A stretch of 64,000 bases of DNA from Sphaerisporangium album (GTDB lineage Bacteria; Actinomycetota; Actinomycetes; Streptosporangiales; Streptosporangiaceae): NCBI RefSeq assembly GCF_003323745.1, contig NZ_QOIL01000031.1:1-64000 (forward strand), written 5' to 3'. The notes under the pieces are model-generated. The model was not told the origin of the DNA, did no database searches, and was given only the letters and a program-made list of their open reading frames with translations. Shown here piece after piece: positions 26,018 to 35,848 of this stretch. The position numbers were made by a program, and so were the translations under genes. Numbering within the stretch: position 1 is the stretch's first letter; every line of letters begins with the position of its first letter.

Positions 26018-26851
26018 TCAGCCCAGCGGGTAGAGGCAGTTGATCGCCCCGCGCGGGGAGTCGAGCTCGTCCAGGACGAGCCGTTGCACCACCGGGTCGA
26101 CGGTCACGCCCAGGTGGGCGCTGAGGTCCAGCGGGCACACGCTCTGCAGCAGGATGTTCTTCACCCCGGTCCCGCTGAGGAACGACGAGGTGTACGGCGT
26201 GACGACCTCGTCCAGCCGCGTGGCGATCACCGTCTGGGCCACGCCCGGGACGCTCTCGCCGCCCGAGTTCAGCGCCGCCAGGAAGTCCGACCCGGCGATC
26301 TGCTGCCCGCACGCCGGGCAGGCGGCGACGATCGGCCCGGTGATGCCGAGCAGGTCGCCGAGCGCGACCAGGCCGCTGAGCGACGTCCCGTGGTTGGACG
26401 GGGTGATGCCGACCAGCTTGCGGACCTTGGCTGCGCCGCCGAGGAACTTCAGGTAGTAGCGCGGCATCATCCCGCCCTGGGAGTGGCCGACGATGTCCAC
26501 CTTGGCCGCCCCCGTGGCCGCCAGCACCCGGTCCACGAACGCCGAGAGCTGTCCGGCCGACCGCGCGATGTCCCCCGTGCCCTGGACGACGGCCCCGGGC
26601 GTGCCGCCGTAGTTGAGCGCGAAGACGCAGTAGCCGCGGCGCTTCAGCCCCGGCGACAGGCTCGGCCAGTTCAGCGCCATGTTGGCGAAGGTCCCGTGGA
26701 CGAGGACCACCGGACGCGGGTGCGCGGCCGACGGCGCGCAGGTCCAGTCGTTCGCCCCCTGGGGGGAGGTCTCGGCGCGTGCGGTGCCGGTGAACATCGA
26801 GCTCAACAGCACGGCCCCGGCCAGCACCGAGACGGCGACGCGAAAACGCAT
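26018..26851 (-). CDS. secreted alpha/beta hydrolase (lipase/esterase)
   Basis: 277 residues. Signal peptide: MRFR, then VLAGAVLLSSMFTG, AxA site near TARAET. The oxyanion motif VLVHGTFAN and nucleophile elbow GHSQGG are clear; the acid is probably Asp in TRLDEVVTPY and the His in HLGVTVDP. Four cysteines in the mature part suggest disulfides, as in actinomycete secreted lipases of the EstA/LipA kind. ATG with GGGCAGG upstream. Monocistronic. Confidence 0.9.
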   Translation of the reverse strand: MRFRVAVSVLAGAVLLSSMFTGTARAETSPQGANDWTCAPSAAHPRPVVLVHGTFANMALNWPSLSPGLKRRGYCVFALNYGGTPGAVVQGTGDIARSAGQLSAFVDRVLAATGAAKVDIVGHSQGGMMPRYYLKFLGGAAKVRKLVGITPSNHGTSLSGLVALGDLLGITGPIVAACPACGQQIAGSDFLAALNSGGESVPGVAQTVIATRLDEVVTPYTSSFLSGTGVKNILLQSVCPLDLSAHLGVTVDPVVQRLVLDELDSPRGAINCLYPLG

Positions 26852-27056
26852 GCCCTGCCCGCCTTTCCAGCGATTAAAAGCGTGTTGCCGCCGAATGCCA
26901 GGAAAGTTAAGCGGGAAAAGGCGCGAATAGCTTGTCACCACCGGCGAAAGGCGCCGCGAAGTGTGTCACCGAAATGACAAAACAGAATCAGGGCATGAAG
27001 AAAGGAACTCACCTGCGCCCCGGCCGCACGCGCGGCCGTTCACACGCGGCGGCTTC

Positions 27057-28256
27057 TCAGCGCCGCTCGGCCCGTGAGGCCAGCGCCCGGGCGCGGAGCG
27101 CTATTTCCAGCTCGAAACGGTCGTCGGGCGACTTCAACCGGTCCCCGAAAAGCTCCGTCGCCTGCCGCAGCCGATAACGGACCGTCTGCGGATGGACGTG
27201 CAGCCGCGCGGCGACCTCGTTGGCGTTGTAGCCGCACTGCAACCACGCCAGCAGCGTCTCGGCGATGCGGTCGCGCTGGGCCGGGCGCAGGTGGCCCAGC
27301 GGCGCCAGCCGCACCCGCCGCAGGACGCGGACCAGCGCCTCGTCCCTGAAGATGATCAGCGTGGACAGGTGGTCGGCGCAGCGGATGGGCTCCGAGGACG
27401 CCAGCACCCCGCGCCGTGCCAGCGCGAGCGCCTCACGGGCGAGCCTGAGCGACTGCGCCAGCTCGTGCGCGGGCACGGAAGGCCCGACGGCGACCACCCA
27501 GTCGCGCAGCGACGCGTCCAGAAGCCCCGCCCGGCCGGGGCCGTCGGGGTCGGGCAGCACGAGGCACGGCTGCGCGCGGTCCAGGTCGGCCAGCACGTCC
27601 GGCGGCAACGCGGGCCGCCCGCCCACGCCCGGCGCGCGGACGGCCAGGGCCACCCCGGCGACCGTCCTCGGCACCGTCCACCGCACCGCCCTGGCCAGGT
27701 CGCCGACGGCGCGCGGGTCGGCGGGCGGATCGCTCAGCAGCAGGTCGAGAAGCCGGCGGCGGCGCAGCTCCAGCTCTCCGGCGACCCTGATCTGCGCCTC
27801 GGCGTATCCCTCGGCGGCCGCGGCGGCGATCTCGTCCAGGTACACCAGGATCGCCTCGCCGACCTCGCACACCCGTCGCCGCGACAGGTTCAGCCGCTCG
27901 GACTCCAGCGCGAGGCGGCGCCAGGCCACCCGGGCGCAGATGCGCAGCGCCGCCTGCAACGAGTCCAGCGGACGGCCCTCGGCGGCCTCTCCCTTGCCGA
28001 TGGCGCGGTAGACCTCCAGCAGCCGCCCCTTGCCGGCGCCGTCGTCGGCCACCCGGACCACGAACTGCCGGAGCGCCTCCTCGACCGCGCGCCGCACGGC
28101 CTTGACGTACTTCTCGTCCCCCGGCCGCGAGTACTCGGGCACACCGGCCCGGATCTCGCCGATCATCTCCTCGGTGAGCTCCCCGAGGTGCTCCCGCACG
28201 ACGTCGGCGAACTCCCGCGGCACATGTGACAGTGCCGGAGCGACCGCGCCGCTCAC
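27057..28256 (-). CDS. PucR family transcriptional regulator
   Basis: 399 residues. N-terminal helical region (FADVVREHLGELTEEMIGEI), a central RsbT co-antagonist-like/GGDEF-like part, and the PucR C-terminal HTH: RIAETLLAWLQCGYNANEVAARLHVHPQTVRYRL. Such regulators respond to purine, amine or other catabolites. GTG start with GAGAGG 5 bases upstream. The neighbours give no clue to the ligand. Confidence 0.9.
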   Translation of the reverse strand: MSGAVAPALSHVPREFADVVREHLGELTEEMIGEIRAGVPEYSRPGDEKYVKAVRRAVEEALRQFVVRVADDGAGKGRLLEVYRAIGKGEAAEGRPLDSLQAALRICARVAWRRLALESERLNLSRRRVCEVGEAILVYLDEIAAAAAEGYAEAQIRVAGELELRRRRLLDLLLSDPPADPRAVGDLARAVRWTVPRTVAGVALAVRAPGVGGRPALPPDVLADLDRAQPCLVLPDPDGPGRAGLLDASLRDWVVAVGPSVPAHELAQSLRLAREALALARRGVLASSEPIRCADHLSTLIIFRDEALVRVLRRVRLAPLGHLRPAQRDRIAETLLAWLQCGYNANEVAARLHVHPQTVRYRLRQATELFGDRLKSPDDRFELEIALRARALASRAERR

Positions 28257-28457
28257 CCGTGCCTCTCGATGGCGCTCACCCGATGCACCTCTGGTCCGGC
28301 GGAACGTCTGCCGCCGGGGATCATTCCGGCCACGGCGACATTCTTCACGCCTCAGATCACATTTCCCGCTGACTTCCTGTGCACCCAGGTGACAATCCAG
28401 TACCTACGCGAACCACCCTGTACATGGACGGATCAGGCGACCGCCCTTGAGGTGCCC

Positions 28458-28883
28458 TCACGAGAGGAGGTCGCGGGCCTCCTGCACCAGGTCGATGCCG
28501 ACGGTGAGTTCGAGCATGAACCAGACGAGGACGGCGGCCGCGGCGAGGGTGACGGCGCCGACGAGGATGCGGATGGGCCAGTTCTGGCGTTTCAGCCAGT
28601 CGGTCCAGGCCGAGAGGGTCTTCTTGGCGAACTCCAGCAGGCGGTGCGCCCAGGCGAACTCGGTGGCGAGGACGGCCAGGCCGGCGAAGACGATCAGCCA
28701 GCCCGGGCCCGGGAGGGGGACGAGGAGCAGGCCGCCGATCACCAGCGCGGCGCCGACCACGCCGATGACGATCTTCAGCGTGAGCCGCCCCGTGCGGGTC
28801 GCGCGCACGCCGTCCAGCCAGCTCGTGACGCCCGCACGCTCTTCGGCGTCGCCGCGCCTCTCGTCGGTGACGGCCACCGGCAC
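28458..28883 (-). CDS. TIGR02611 / PGPGW family membrane protein
   Basis: 141 residues. Membrane segments at about 37-55 and 64-80 flank the signature LLLVPLPGPGWLIVF; a third (ILVGAVTLAAAAVLVWFML) is near the end. Function of the family is unknown. GTG start. Separate promoter from the PucR gene. Confidence 0.88.
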   Translation of the reverse strand: MPVAVTDERRGDAEERAGVTSWLDGVRATRTGRLTLKIVIGVVGAALVIGGLLLVPLPGPGWLIVFAGLAVLATEFAWAHRLLEFAKKTLSAWTDWLKRQNWPIRILVGAVTLAAAAVLVWFMLELTVGIDLVQEARDLLS

Positions 28884-29420
28884 CCCCTGTGCTCACATCC
28901 CTGTCGCGGTCCAGACTATGTCGCCGTCCCGGCTGCCCGGGCGCGCCGCCGGGGCGACGCGCGACGACGGTCGGCTGACCTGTGGCCTGACCACTGTCGG
29001 GACCTGCGGCAAGGTTGGGTCTTCTCAAGAACCGGCGGGCGGGTTATCAAAAGCGCAAGTGGACGTGTGAGGGCGGCGCTCCATCCATGATCACCTGGTG
29101 CCGGAGTCCCTGGCATCGCGGACGACCCATGGCCTCAGGCATGGATGGAGGACGCGTGCGTCGCTAACGGAACGTCATCCCGCGGCCGGTTTGCATCGTG
29201 CCAAAACCCGCGGCCGGGCTCCTCCCGGCCAGCCCCGCCCTGACGGTCGTCCCCGGACTGCGGGGTTTCGCCTACGTAGACGTCGCCTGGGGCGCGATCG
29301 ACTACGCCCCAGTGCTCCCGAACACCGTCCAGAACACGTCGGCCCTCTGACGGCGACGGCTCCCGACCACAACAGCCCGAGCCCGATGGATCCAACCCCG
29401 CCACCTCGATGGAGAACGAC
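28884..29420. other. 537-base intergenic region
   Basis: No convincing gene. One plus-strand frame ending at a TGA at about 29348 reads GFAYVDVAWGAIDYAPVLP without a start codon; this may be a gene remnant but I cannot place it. A 9-base inverted repeat (CCATCCATG at 29081, CATGGATGG at 29140) is present. Confidence 0.35.
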
Positions 29421-30521
29421 ATGCGCCAGTTACGAAAGGTATTACTCAGATTCCTCTGCGTCGCCGCCATGCTCGCCGCAGGACTCACCGCGGCCGGCAC
29501 CAGCGCCCACGCCGCGACGCCCAACCGCTGGGGGTTCGCCGTCGTCAACGTCACCTCCGGCGTCCCGGACCTCAACCACCAGGCGGGGAGCTGGCCGGCC
29601 GGTCCCACCGTCACGGTCAGCCCCGGCGGCGTGGGGCAGGTGTACGTCAGGTTCCCGAACATCGGGATCCCCAGCGGGGGGGTCGTGCACGTCACGGCGA
29701 TGAGCGACTCGGCCCAGTGGTGCCAGGTCCAGAAGTGGACCATGGTCGGCGCCGACGAGGTCGTGGCGGTGCAGTGCTACAAGTACGGCGGCACCCCCCT
29801 GTTCACCCCGTTCTCCATCGTCTTCTCCGAAAGCACCGGCCTCCTGCCCGCTCCCAAGGCGTTCGGCTACGTGCACTGGAAGCCCGCCGGCGGCGGCATC
29901 GGCTCGCAGTACAACTCCGCAGGGGCCGTGAACACGGTGACGCCGCTCGGCGTCGGCGTGTGGAGCGTCCGCCTGCCGGGGCTCGGATCGACGGGCCTGG
30001 CGGGCAACATCCAGGTCACCTCGGTCGACCCGGTCAACCCGGCCCGGTGCAAGGCCAGTGACTGGACGCCGACCTCCGCCGAGCAGAAGGTGACCGTCCG
30101 GTGCCACAACGCCACCAACGCCCCGTTCAACGCCGGCTGGAACCTCACCTACCAGCGTGAGCGGGCGATCACGGGCGCCGGGATCCCGCCGAAGAACTTC
30201 GCCTACACCTTCGACAACGTGCCCGCCAACCCCGGGCCGTACATGCCGGTGCCGCCCGCGGTGAACTACAACTCGCAGCCGCCCTTCACCAACGACATCC
30301 TGGGCGCCGGGGTCGGCCTGCGCCTGGTCACCTTCCACGGCGTCGGCGTGCTGCAGGACGACGTCCAGGTGACCGCGTACGGGACGGGGCCGGAGTACTG
30401 CAACCTGCTCACCACGTGGGCCACGTTCGGCGGCGACGCCCTGGTGCGCGACGTCGCCTGCTACAACGCCACGACGCGGGTCAACCAGCCGTCGTTCGTG
30501 ACGTACGTGTCCGCCTTCTGA
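29421..30521 (+). CDS. secreted protein with three tandem cysteine-paired domains
   Basis: 366 residues. Signal peptide to about residue 30 (FLCVAAMLAAGLTAAGTSAHA). The mature part consists of three tandem domains of about 105-115 residues. Each has a start like FxxVxxxPxxG, a central V(R/Y)xPxxG segment, and one cysteine pair of the form C-(about 20)-C(Y/H)N or CYK. So the protein looks built by domain triplication. No family recognised; the fold is probably all-beta. ATG at 29421 is chosen because GGAG lies 7 bases upstream; the ATG at 29409 has none. Confidence 0.75.
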   Translation: MRQLRKVLLRFLCVAAMLAAGLTAAGTSAHAATPNRWGFAVVNVTSGVPDLNHQAGSWPAGPTVTVSPGGVGQVYVRFPNIGIPSGGVVHVTAMSDSAQWCQVQKWTMVGADEVVAVQCYKYGGTPLFTPFSIVFSESTGLLPAPKAFGYVHWKPAGGGIGSQYNSAGAVNTVTPLGVGVWSVRLPGLGSTGLAGNIQVTSVDPVNPARCKASDWTPTSAEQKVTVRCHNATNAPFNAGWNLTYQRERAITGAGIPPKNFAYTFDNVPANPGPYMPVPPAVNYNSQPPFTNDILGAGVGLRLVTFHGVGVLQDDVQVTAYGTGPEYCNLLTTWATFGGDALVRDVACYNATTRVNQPSFVTYVSAF

Positions 30522-30553
30522 CACGGACGTTCCGGTCTCCGTCCTGACCGGGT

Positions 30554-30587
30554 GCGGGCCCGGCGCCGTACGAGGCGCCGGGCCCGC
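30554..30587. terminator. bidirectional hairpin terminator
   Basis: GCGGGCCCGGCGCC (30554-30567) pairs perfectly with GGCGCCGGGCCCGC (30574-30587) around six bases, between the converging genes ending at 30521 and 30598. Confidence 0.8.
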
Positions 30588-30597
30588 CGTGCTCGGA

Positions 30598-33495
30598 TCA
30601 GCCCGCCGTGCAGGTCACCGTGGGCACCGGATTGGACGAGGTCCACGTTCCGCCGAACCCGAACGATGTCGACGCGCCCGTCGCCAGGGCGCCGTTGTAG
30701 GAGGCGTTCTTCACCGTGACGTCGGCCCCTGACACGGTGAGGACGCCGCTCCAGAGCTGCGTGATCGTCTGGCCGGCCGTGAAGGTCCACTTCACCGTCC
30801 AGCCGGTGATCGCCGAGGTGCCGGTGTTCTTGACGGACACATCTCCCTGGAAACCGCCCTGCCAGGAGTTCGTCACCGTGTAGGTCGCCGAGCACCCGCC
30901 CCCGGGGCCTCCGCCGCCGGCGGTCGTGGTGAACGTGACGGGCGTGGACGCCGCCGAGGAGTTGCCCGCCGCGTCGCGCGCCACCACGTAGAACGTGTAC
31001 GACGTGCTCGCCGACAACCCGGTCAGCGCGAACGACGTCCCCGTGGCCGACCCCGCCGGCACGTCGGTCGCCCCGGCCTCGCGGTACACGTCGTACCCGG
31101 TCACCCCGACATTGTCCGTCGAGGCCGCCCACGTCAGCGTCGCCCCGGAGGCGGTGATCGCCGAAGCGGCGGGCGTGCCCGGACGGGACGGTGCGGTCGT
31201 GTCCGGGGTGCCGCCGCCGGTGCGGTCGCCGTAGACGACGCCGCGGCCGTTGGTGCCGATGTAGACGCGGCCGTAGATACGCGGGTCACCGGTCAGCGCC
31301 TCGCCGAAGTTGCCGTACTGGTGCTGGTTGTCGTTGACGCGCACCCAGGCGGCGCCGGTGTCGTCCGACCGGTAGACGCCGTGTACCCCGTCGATCCGGC
31401 CGATCAGGTAGAGCGCCTGGTAGGTCTTTCCGGGCGCGGCCTTCCCGAAGCCGACGTTGTTCGCCTCGGCCACGCCGGCGACCTTGGTGAACGAGGCTCC
31501 GGAGTTGGTGGAGTGCCACAACCCCGCGGTGCCACCGGCCAGCCAGATGTCGCCCTCGGCCCCCGGCAGCGCCTTGAAGCGCGCGCCACTGGCGGGCAGG
31601 CCGGTGGCCGCGGTCCTGGTGAAGGTGGCGCCGCCGTTGGTGCTGACGTAGAAGCCGCCGCCGGAGTAGGCGTAGAACTTGTTCCTGTTGACCCGGTCCG
31701 ACTCGATGACGGCGTTCGCCGGGACGCCGGACGCCTGGGTCCACGTGTTGCCGTAGCCCACCGAGTAGACGACCGGCGCGCCGGAGTCGCCCGGGGCCCA
31801 GACGAACCGGCTGCCGTCGGCGGCGGCCGCGACCGTGCCGCCGTTGTTGACGCCGCCCGGCTCGGTGCCCTGGAACCAGTTGCTCCCTCCGTCGGTGGAG
31901 AAGGCCACGTGGCTGTCGCCCGGCCGGTCGGAGTCGGTGAAGTTGCCGGCCCTGACCATGACGGCCGGATTGGTCTCGGCGTAGTCCAGGCTGGTCGTGC
32001 TGGTGAAGACGGGCTGGGTGAACATCATCGCCGGGACCTTGGTCAGGTCGTCGTGCCGGAACCCGCCGATGTCGCCGAGGCCGCTGATCAGCGGCGCGCC
32101 GGTCGGCGGGCTGATGAGGTCGAGGGCCGCGGTCTCCTCCAGTCCGATGATCATGGGCTTGATGGTGAACTGCCCGCCGGTGTCCCACTTGGTGAGGTCG
32201 GTGGTGCCGTAGATGGTGGCTCCGGTGCCGTACATCATGCGATTGGAGTCGAACGGGTCGATCTCCAGCGACTCGGTCATCCAGCCGAGCTTGGGCGAGG
32301 TCTCCGGCGGGGAGGGGTTGCTGCCGAAGGTCAGCCACGGCGTGGCGGAGATGTCCATCTTGTAGCGGAAGGAGCGGTTGGGGTAGCTGGTGAAGTCCCA
32401 CACGCGCGTCCACGTGGCGCCGGAGTCGGTGCTGCGGAAGAAGATCACGTCCGGCCACCAGGACACCTGGGTGGCGACCATGAGCGTGCCGGGGTGCTGG
32501 CGGTCGACGCTGAGGCCGCTGTAGCCGAAGTAGTCGTCGGCACTGCTGGAGGGGACGGGGCTGACCTGCGTCCAGGCGCCGGTCGCGGTCGCGTACCGCC
32601 AGACGTCGCCCTTGCCCCCGTCGTACGGGCCGCCGGTGTCGCTGGTGGCGATGAACAGGTAGCCGTTGGTGGTGTCCAGCACGCCCTTGTGCGCGATGTA
32701 GCCCGTCGGCTGCCCGGCGATCCGCTCCCAGGTCGTGCCGCCGTTGGTGGTGCGGTAGACGGTGTTGTTCTTGTCGGCGACGCCCACATAGATGGTCTGC
32801 GTGGCGTTCCCCGAAGTGCCGGTCCGCTTGTCGAACGTCACCCACACCACGCCCTGGTTGTCACCGAGGTACGCGTCTCCAGGGCTTGCGATGTAGTTGC
32901 CGACGTTGGGGAAGTTCGCGACCTTCGCCCAGGTGACGCCGGAGTCGGTGCTGCGCCACAGGCCGTTCCCGCTCGGCGCCGCGAGGTACAGGACGCCGTT
33001 CTTGTTGGGGTCGATCGCCAGCCGCTCCCCCATGCCCCTGCCGGGCATGTTGCCGCCGAGCTTGAACGGCAGCGCCGTCTTCTGCCAGGTGGCCCCCTTG
33101 TCGGCGGAGCGCAAGATCGCCCCGTTGTTGGGGTCCCAGGAGTTGGTGTACATCCCGGCGGCCACGTACACCTTGTTCGGGTCCACCGGGTCGGTGGCGA
33201 TGCTGGCGACGCCGTTCAGACCCCAGTCGTCGTACCCGACCCAGTCGAGCAGCGGGATCCAGGTCTGCGTGGCCTGGTTCCAGCGGTAGGCGCCGCCGAT
33301 GTCGGTGCGGGCGTAGATGAGGTCCTTCTGCGTCTGGTTGAAGACGATGCCCGGGACGAACCCGCCACCGCCGATCTGGACGTTGCGGAAGGTGTAGGGC
33401 TCGGACGCGGCGGCCGAGCCGGGCGGCGCCTTGAGGCCCACCAGGAACGACGCGGCCAGCGCCATCAGGAGCATGCCGAGGAGCTTCCTGCGCAT
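30598..33495 (-). CDS. secreted GH74 xyloglucanase with FnIII and CBM2
   Basis: 965 residues. Signal peptide (LLGMLLMALAASFLVG), then a GH74 pair of seven-bladed propellers with many Asp-box-like turns (STDSGVTWAKV, STNGGATFTRT). The catalytic pair is probably Asp65 in TDIGGAYR and Asp475 in GDIGGFRHDD. A fibronectin type III module (about residues 770-860, PSRPGTPAASAITASG) and a C-terminal CBM2 with terminal cysteines (GCSATYTVTNSWQGGF ... VTCTAG) follow. It cuts xyloglucan on plant cell walls. ATG with GAAGGGA upstream. Neighbours are other polysaccharide enzymes and a symporter. Confidence 0.93.
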   Translation of the reverse strand: MRRKLLGMLLMALAASFLVGLKAPPGSAAASEPYTFRNVQIGGGGFVPGIVFNQTQKDLIYARTDIGGAYRWNQATQTWIPLLDWVGYDDWGLNGVASIATDPVDPNKVYVAAGMYTNSWDPNNGAILRSADKGATWQKTALPFKLGGNMPGRGMGERLAIDPNKNGVLYLAAPSGNGLWRSTDSGVTWAKVANFPNVGNYIASPGDAYLGDNQGVVWVTFDKRTGTSGNATQTIYVGVADKNNTVYRTTNGGTTWERIAGQPTGYIAHKGVLDTTNGYLFIATSDTGGPYDGGKGDVWRYATATGAWTQVSPVPSSSADDYFGYSGLSVDRQHPGTLMVATQVSWWPDVIFFRSTDSGATWTRVWDFTSYPNRSFRYKMDISATPWLTFGSNPSPPETSPKLGWMTESLEIDPFDSNRMMYGTGATIYGTTDLTKWDTGGQFTIKPMIIGLEETAALDLISPPTGAPLISGLGDIGGFRHDDLTKVPAMMFTQPVFTSTTSLDYAETNPAVMVRAGNFTDSDRPGDSHVAFSTDGGSNWFQGTEPGGVNNGGTVAAAADGSRFVWAPGDSGAPVVYSVGYGNTWTQASGVPANAVIESDRVNRNKFYAYSGGGFYVSTNGGATFTRTAATGLPASGARFKALPGAEGDIWLAGGTAGLWHSTNSGASFTKVAGVAEANNVGFGKAAPGKTYQALYLIGRIDGVHGVYRSDDTGAAWVRVNDNQHQYGNFGEALTGDPRIYGRVYIGTNGRGVVYGDRTGGGTPDTTAPSRPGTPAASAITASGATLTWAASTDNVGVTGYDVYREAGATDVPAGSATGTSFALTGLSASTSYTFYVVARDAAGNSSAASTPVTFTTTAGGGGPGGGCSATYTVTNSWQGGFQGDVSVKNTGTSAITGWTVKWTFTAGQTITQLWSGVLTVSGADVTVKNASYNGALATGASTSFGFGGTWTSSNPVPTVTCTAG

Positions 33496-33742
33496 GAACG
33501 GTTCCCTTCGAATTTCTTCGAACGCGGACGACCCGCCATGCACGATCAGGTGGGACCCCGACCGTCGACCTCCCGTGAGTGCATGGTGAAACGGGGGCCC
33601 AAGAGCCCCGGCCGGAGGTTCACACACGGCCACCGGGGCGTCAACCGGCCACCGGAGGGGCTTCCGGAGATCCGCAGGTCATGGCCCGCACAGGCCCAGA
33701 AATGGCAGGTGAATCCATGAAATTTACGGGTAACGGAGGTTC

Positions 33743-35077
33743 GTGCCAGATCACCTCGCTCTCGCGGCGCAGGACCTGCGACTCGACGTCAACCTGCTCG
33801 ACTACCTCGTCCTGGCGCTCTACTTCGTCACCGTGCTCGGCATCGGCTTCGCCGCCCGCCGGGCCGTCCGCACCAGCCTCGACTTCTTCCTGTCGGGCCG
33901 GTCGCTGCCCGCCTGGATCACCGGCCTGGCGTTCCTGTCCGCCAACCTGGGCGCCACCGAGATCCTCGGCATGGCCGCCAACGGCGCGCAGTACGGCGTC
34001 GCGACGGTGCACTACTACTGGATCGGGGCCGTCCCCGCGATGGTCTTCCTCGGCATCGTGATGATGCCGTTCTACTACCGGTCCAAGGTCCACAGTGTGC
34101 CCGACTTCCTGCGGCGCCGCTTCAACGGCCAGACCCAGCTGCTCAACGCGATCACCTTCGCGCTCGCGCAGGTCCTGATCGCCGGCATCAACCTGTACGC
34201 GCTGGCGCTGGTCATGGGCGCGCTGCTCGGCTGGCCGCTGCTGCTGTCGATCGTCGTGTCGGCGGCCATCGTGCTCGTGTACGTCGTCCTCGGCGGCCTG
34301 TCCTCGGCGATCTACAACGAGGTGATGCAGTTCTTCGTCATCCTCGCCGGGCTCATCCCCGTCACCGTGCTCGGCCTGGTCAAGGTGGGCGGGTTCTCCG
34401 GGCTGGCCGACAAGGTGCGGCAGTCCGCCCTCGGCGACCCCGGCCTCCACGCGTGGGCCGGCACCGGATCGGCCGACGGCAACCCGCTCGGGGCGCACTG
34501 GATCGGCATCGTGCTGGGCCTCGGCTTCGTCCTGTCCTTCGGGTACTGGACGACGAACTTCGCCGAGGTGCAGCGCGGGCTCTCGGCGCGCAACACCACG
34601 GCCGCGCGCCTCACGCCGATCGTCGCCGCCTACCCCAAGCTGATGATCCCCGCCGTCACCGTGATCCCCGGCCTCGTCGCGCTCGTGCTGTTCAGCGACC
34701 TCGGCAAGCCCGGCGGCCCGCAGTACAACTACGCGATCCCGCTGCTGATGGGCGACCTGCTGCCGAACGGCGTGCTCGGCGTCGCGATCACCGGCCTGCT
34801 GGCGTCGTTCATGGCGGGCGTGGCGGCCAACATCAGCGGCCTCAACACGGTCTTCACCTACGACATCTGGCGCTCGCACGTGAAGAAGGACATGCCCGAC
34901 GAGTACTACCTGCGGCTCGGGCGCCTGGCCACCGTCGGCGGCGTCGTCCTCGGCATCGGCGCCGCGCTGATCGCGTCCGGGTTCAGCAACATCATGAACT
35001 ACTTCCAGTACATGCATTCACGCAACTCACGTACACAGGTCATTTGCCGCCAAGCACCGAGCCCCGAGCCGATCTAG
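33743..35077 (+). pseudogene. sodium:solute symporter (SSS), 5' part, interrupted
   Basis: The first 422 residues are a normal SSS/SGLT-type transporter: DYLVLALYFVTVLGIGFAARR, FFLSGRSLPAWITGLAFLSANLGATEILG, and about ten membrane segments down to FSNIMNYFQ. The codon for Gln422 (35006-35008) is followed by 22 unrelated residues (YMHSRNSRTQ...) encoded by the integrated element. The missing end is at 42511-42927. The transporter may import sugars, as it sits beside GH74 and CE3 genes. GTG start with GGAGG very close. Confidence 0.92.
34999..35008. other. attL core
   Basis: CTACTTCCAG at the left junction corresponds to CTACTTGCAG at the right junction (9 of 10 identical). The symporter reading frame is intact up to this point and lost after it. 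Confidence 0.75.
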
Positions 35078-35361
35078 CAGCACAAACACCCGTCCAGCCC
35101 GAGATGCACCGGCACCACCGGCACGATCATCTCGTCATGCAGGCACACATCGGCGAGGATCTTCTCTACATGGTCAAGGCGGCAGCGCTCCGCGCCGCCG
35201 CACCCGGCCCGTAGCTCTGCCGCTCGCCGGGCGTGCGGCCTGGGGGCCGGTCCCGGCGGCGGCAGCAACGGGCCGCTCCGCCGTACCGAGCATGCGCCAC
35301 ACCGCGCGAACCCGCCGCACCCCGGAACGCTGCCGCCTTCAGGCAATGGATGGGGCGACAA
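35074..35361 (-). CDS. possible Cys-rich hypothetical protein
   Basis: The frame to the TAG at 35074 ends GLDGCLCC and contains ERCRLDHVEKILADVCLHDE, which has the look and GC-rich third positions of coding sequence. The proper start is unclear (GTG or TTG around 35270-35300 or ATG 35361). It is the leftmost gene of the element, if real. No family recognised. Confidence 0.35.
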   Translation of the reverse strand: MSPHPLPEGGSVPGCGGFARCGACSVRRSGPLLPPPGPAPRPHARRAAELRAGCGGAERCRLDHVEKILADVCLHDEMIVPVVPVHLGLDGCLCC

Positions 35362-35659
35362 CGCGGGTCGGGGGAAGTCACCGCGTCGCCGCCCCAGCTT
35401 CAGGGGGACTCAATCCACCGTGCGTGTCCGTGCCCTAGAAAGACAACTGATCTCGTGGCGCATCTCGCAGCCATTCCGCCACAGCCCCCACGACCATGCG
35501 GAACCGCCGAGAAAAAGCAGACCTCTTGGGTAACCCTGGACGTACCACAGCGCGCCCTCCATATGAGGACTTCGGCTCGAAGTGAACCCCCGGCAGCGGA
35601 TCCGGGGGCCCACAGCACGCATTGACGTATCCTTTCCCTGATCAATTCAGTCGATAGGC

Positions 35660-35848
35660 TTACCTCCTCTCCTCGCAGGGACGGAAGGATTCGAACCTCC
35701 GAGGATCCTCCAGTGAAACGCCTAATGGCGCGGTATCCGAGACCTCACTCGAACCGACATGAACACATTCCGCGCCAGTCGTTCCACCAGAGTTGATGAC
35801 CCAGCTTCCGTTTATTCGTCCCCATGCCCTATCCCGTACCGGGGCCAT
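35660..35848 (-). CDS. DUF397-like small protein of the element
   Basis: 62 residues from ATG at 35848. The segment SWVINSGGTTGAECVHVG, followed by VSLEDPRRFESFR, follows the DUF397 layout (W-S-S, then GxxCVEVA, then VRDSKDP and a terminal F) but is degenerate. It starts 20 bases inside the ATP-binding gene, suggesting coupled translation. DUF397 and RsbW-like genes go together in whiJ-type loci, which supports the reading. Confidence 0.4.
   Translation of the reverse strand: MAPVRDRAWGRINGSWVINSGGTTGAECVHVGSSEVSDTAPLGVSLEDPRRFESFRPCEERR
35681..35712 (-). other. tRNA T-arm-like sequence
   Basis: Read on the minus strand, GGAGG, TTCGAAT, CCTTC makes a five-pair stem with a seven-base loop like a tRNA T arm. 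No matching D arm, anticodon arm or acceptor 5' half is found upstream, so it is not a tRNA gene. It could be a leftover of a tRNA att site or chance. Confidence 0.2.

Noticed and set aside
31321..33720. 799-codon plus-strand frame opposite GH74
   Set aside because: Antisense shadow; GH74, FnIII and CBM2 signatures are on the minus strand.
35681..35712. Possible tRNA gene in the element
   Set aside because: Only a T-arm-like hairpin is present; no acceptor 5' half, D arm or anticodon arm fits upstream.
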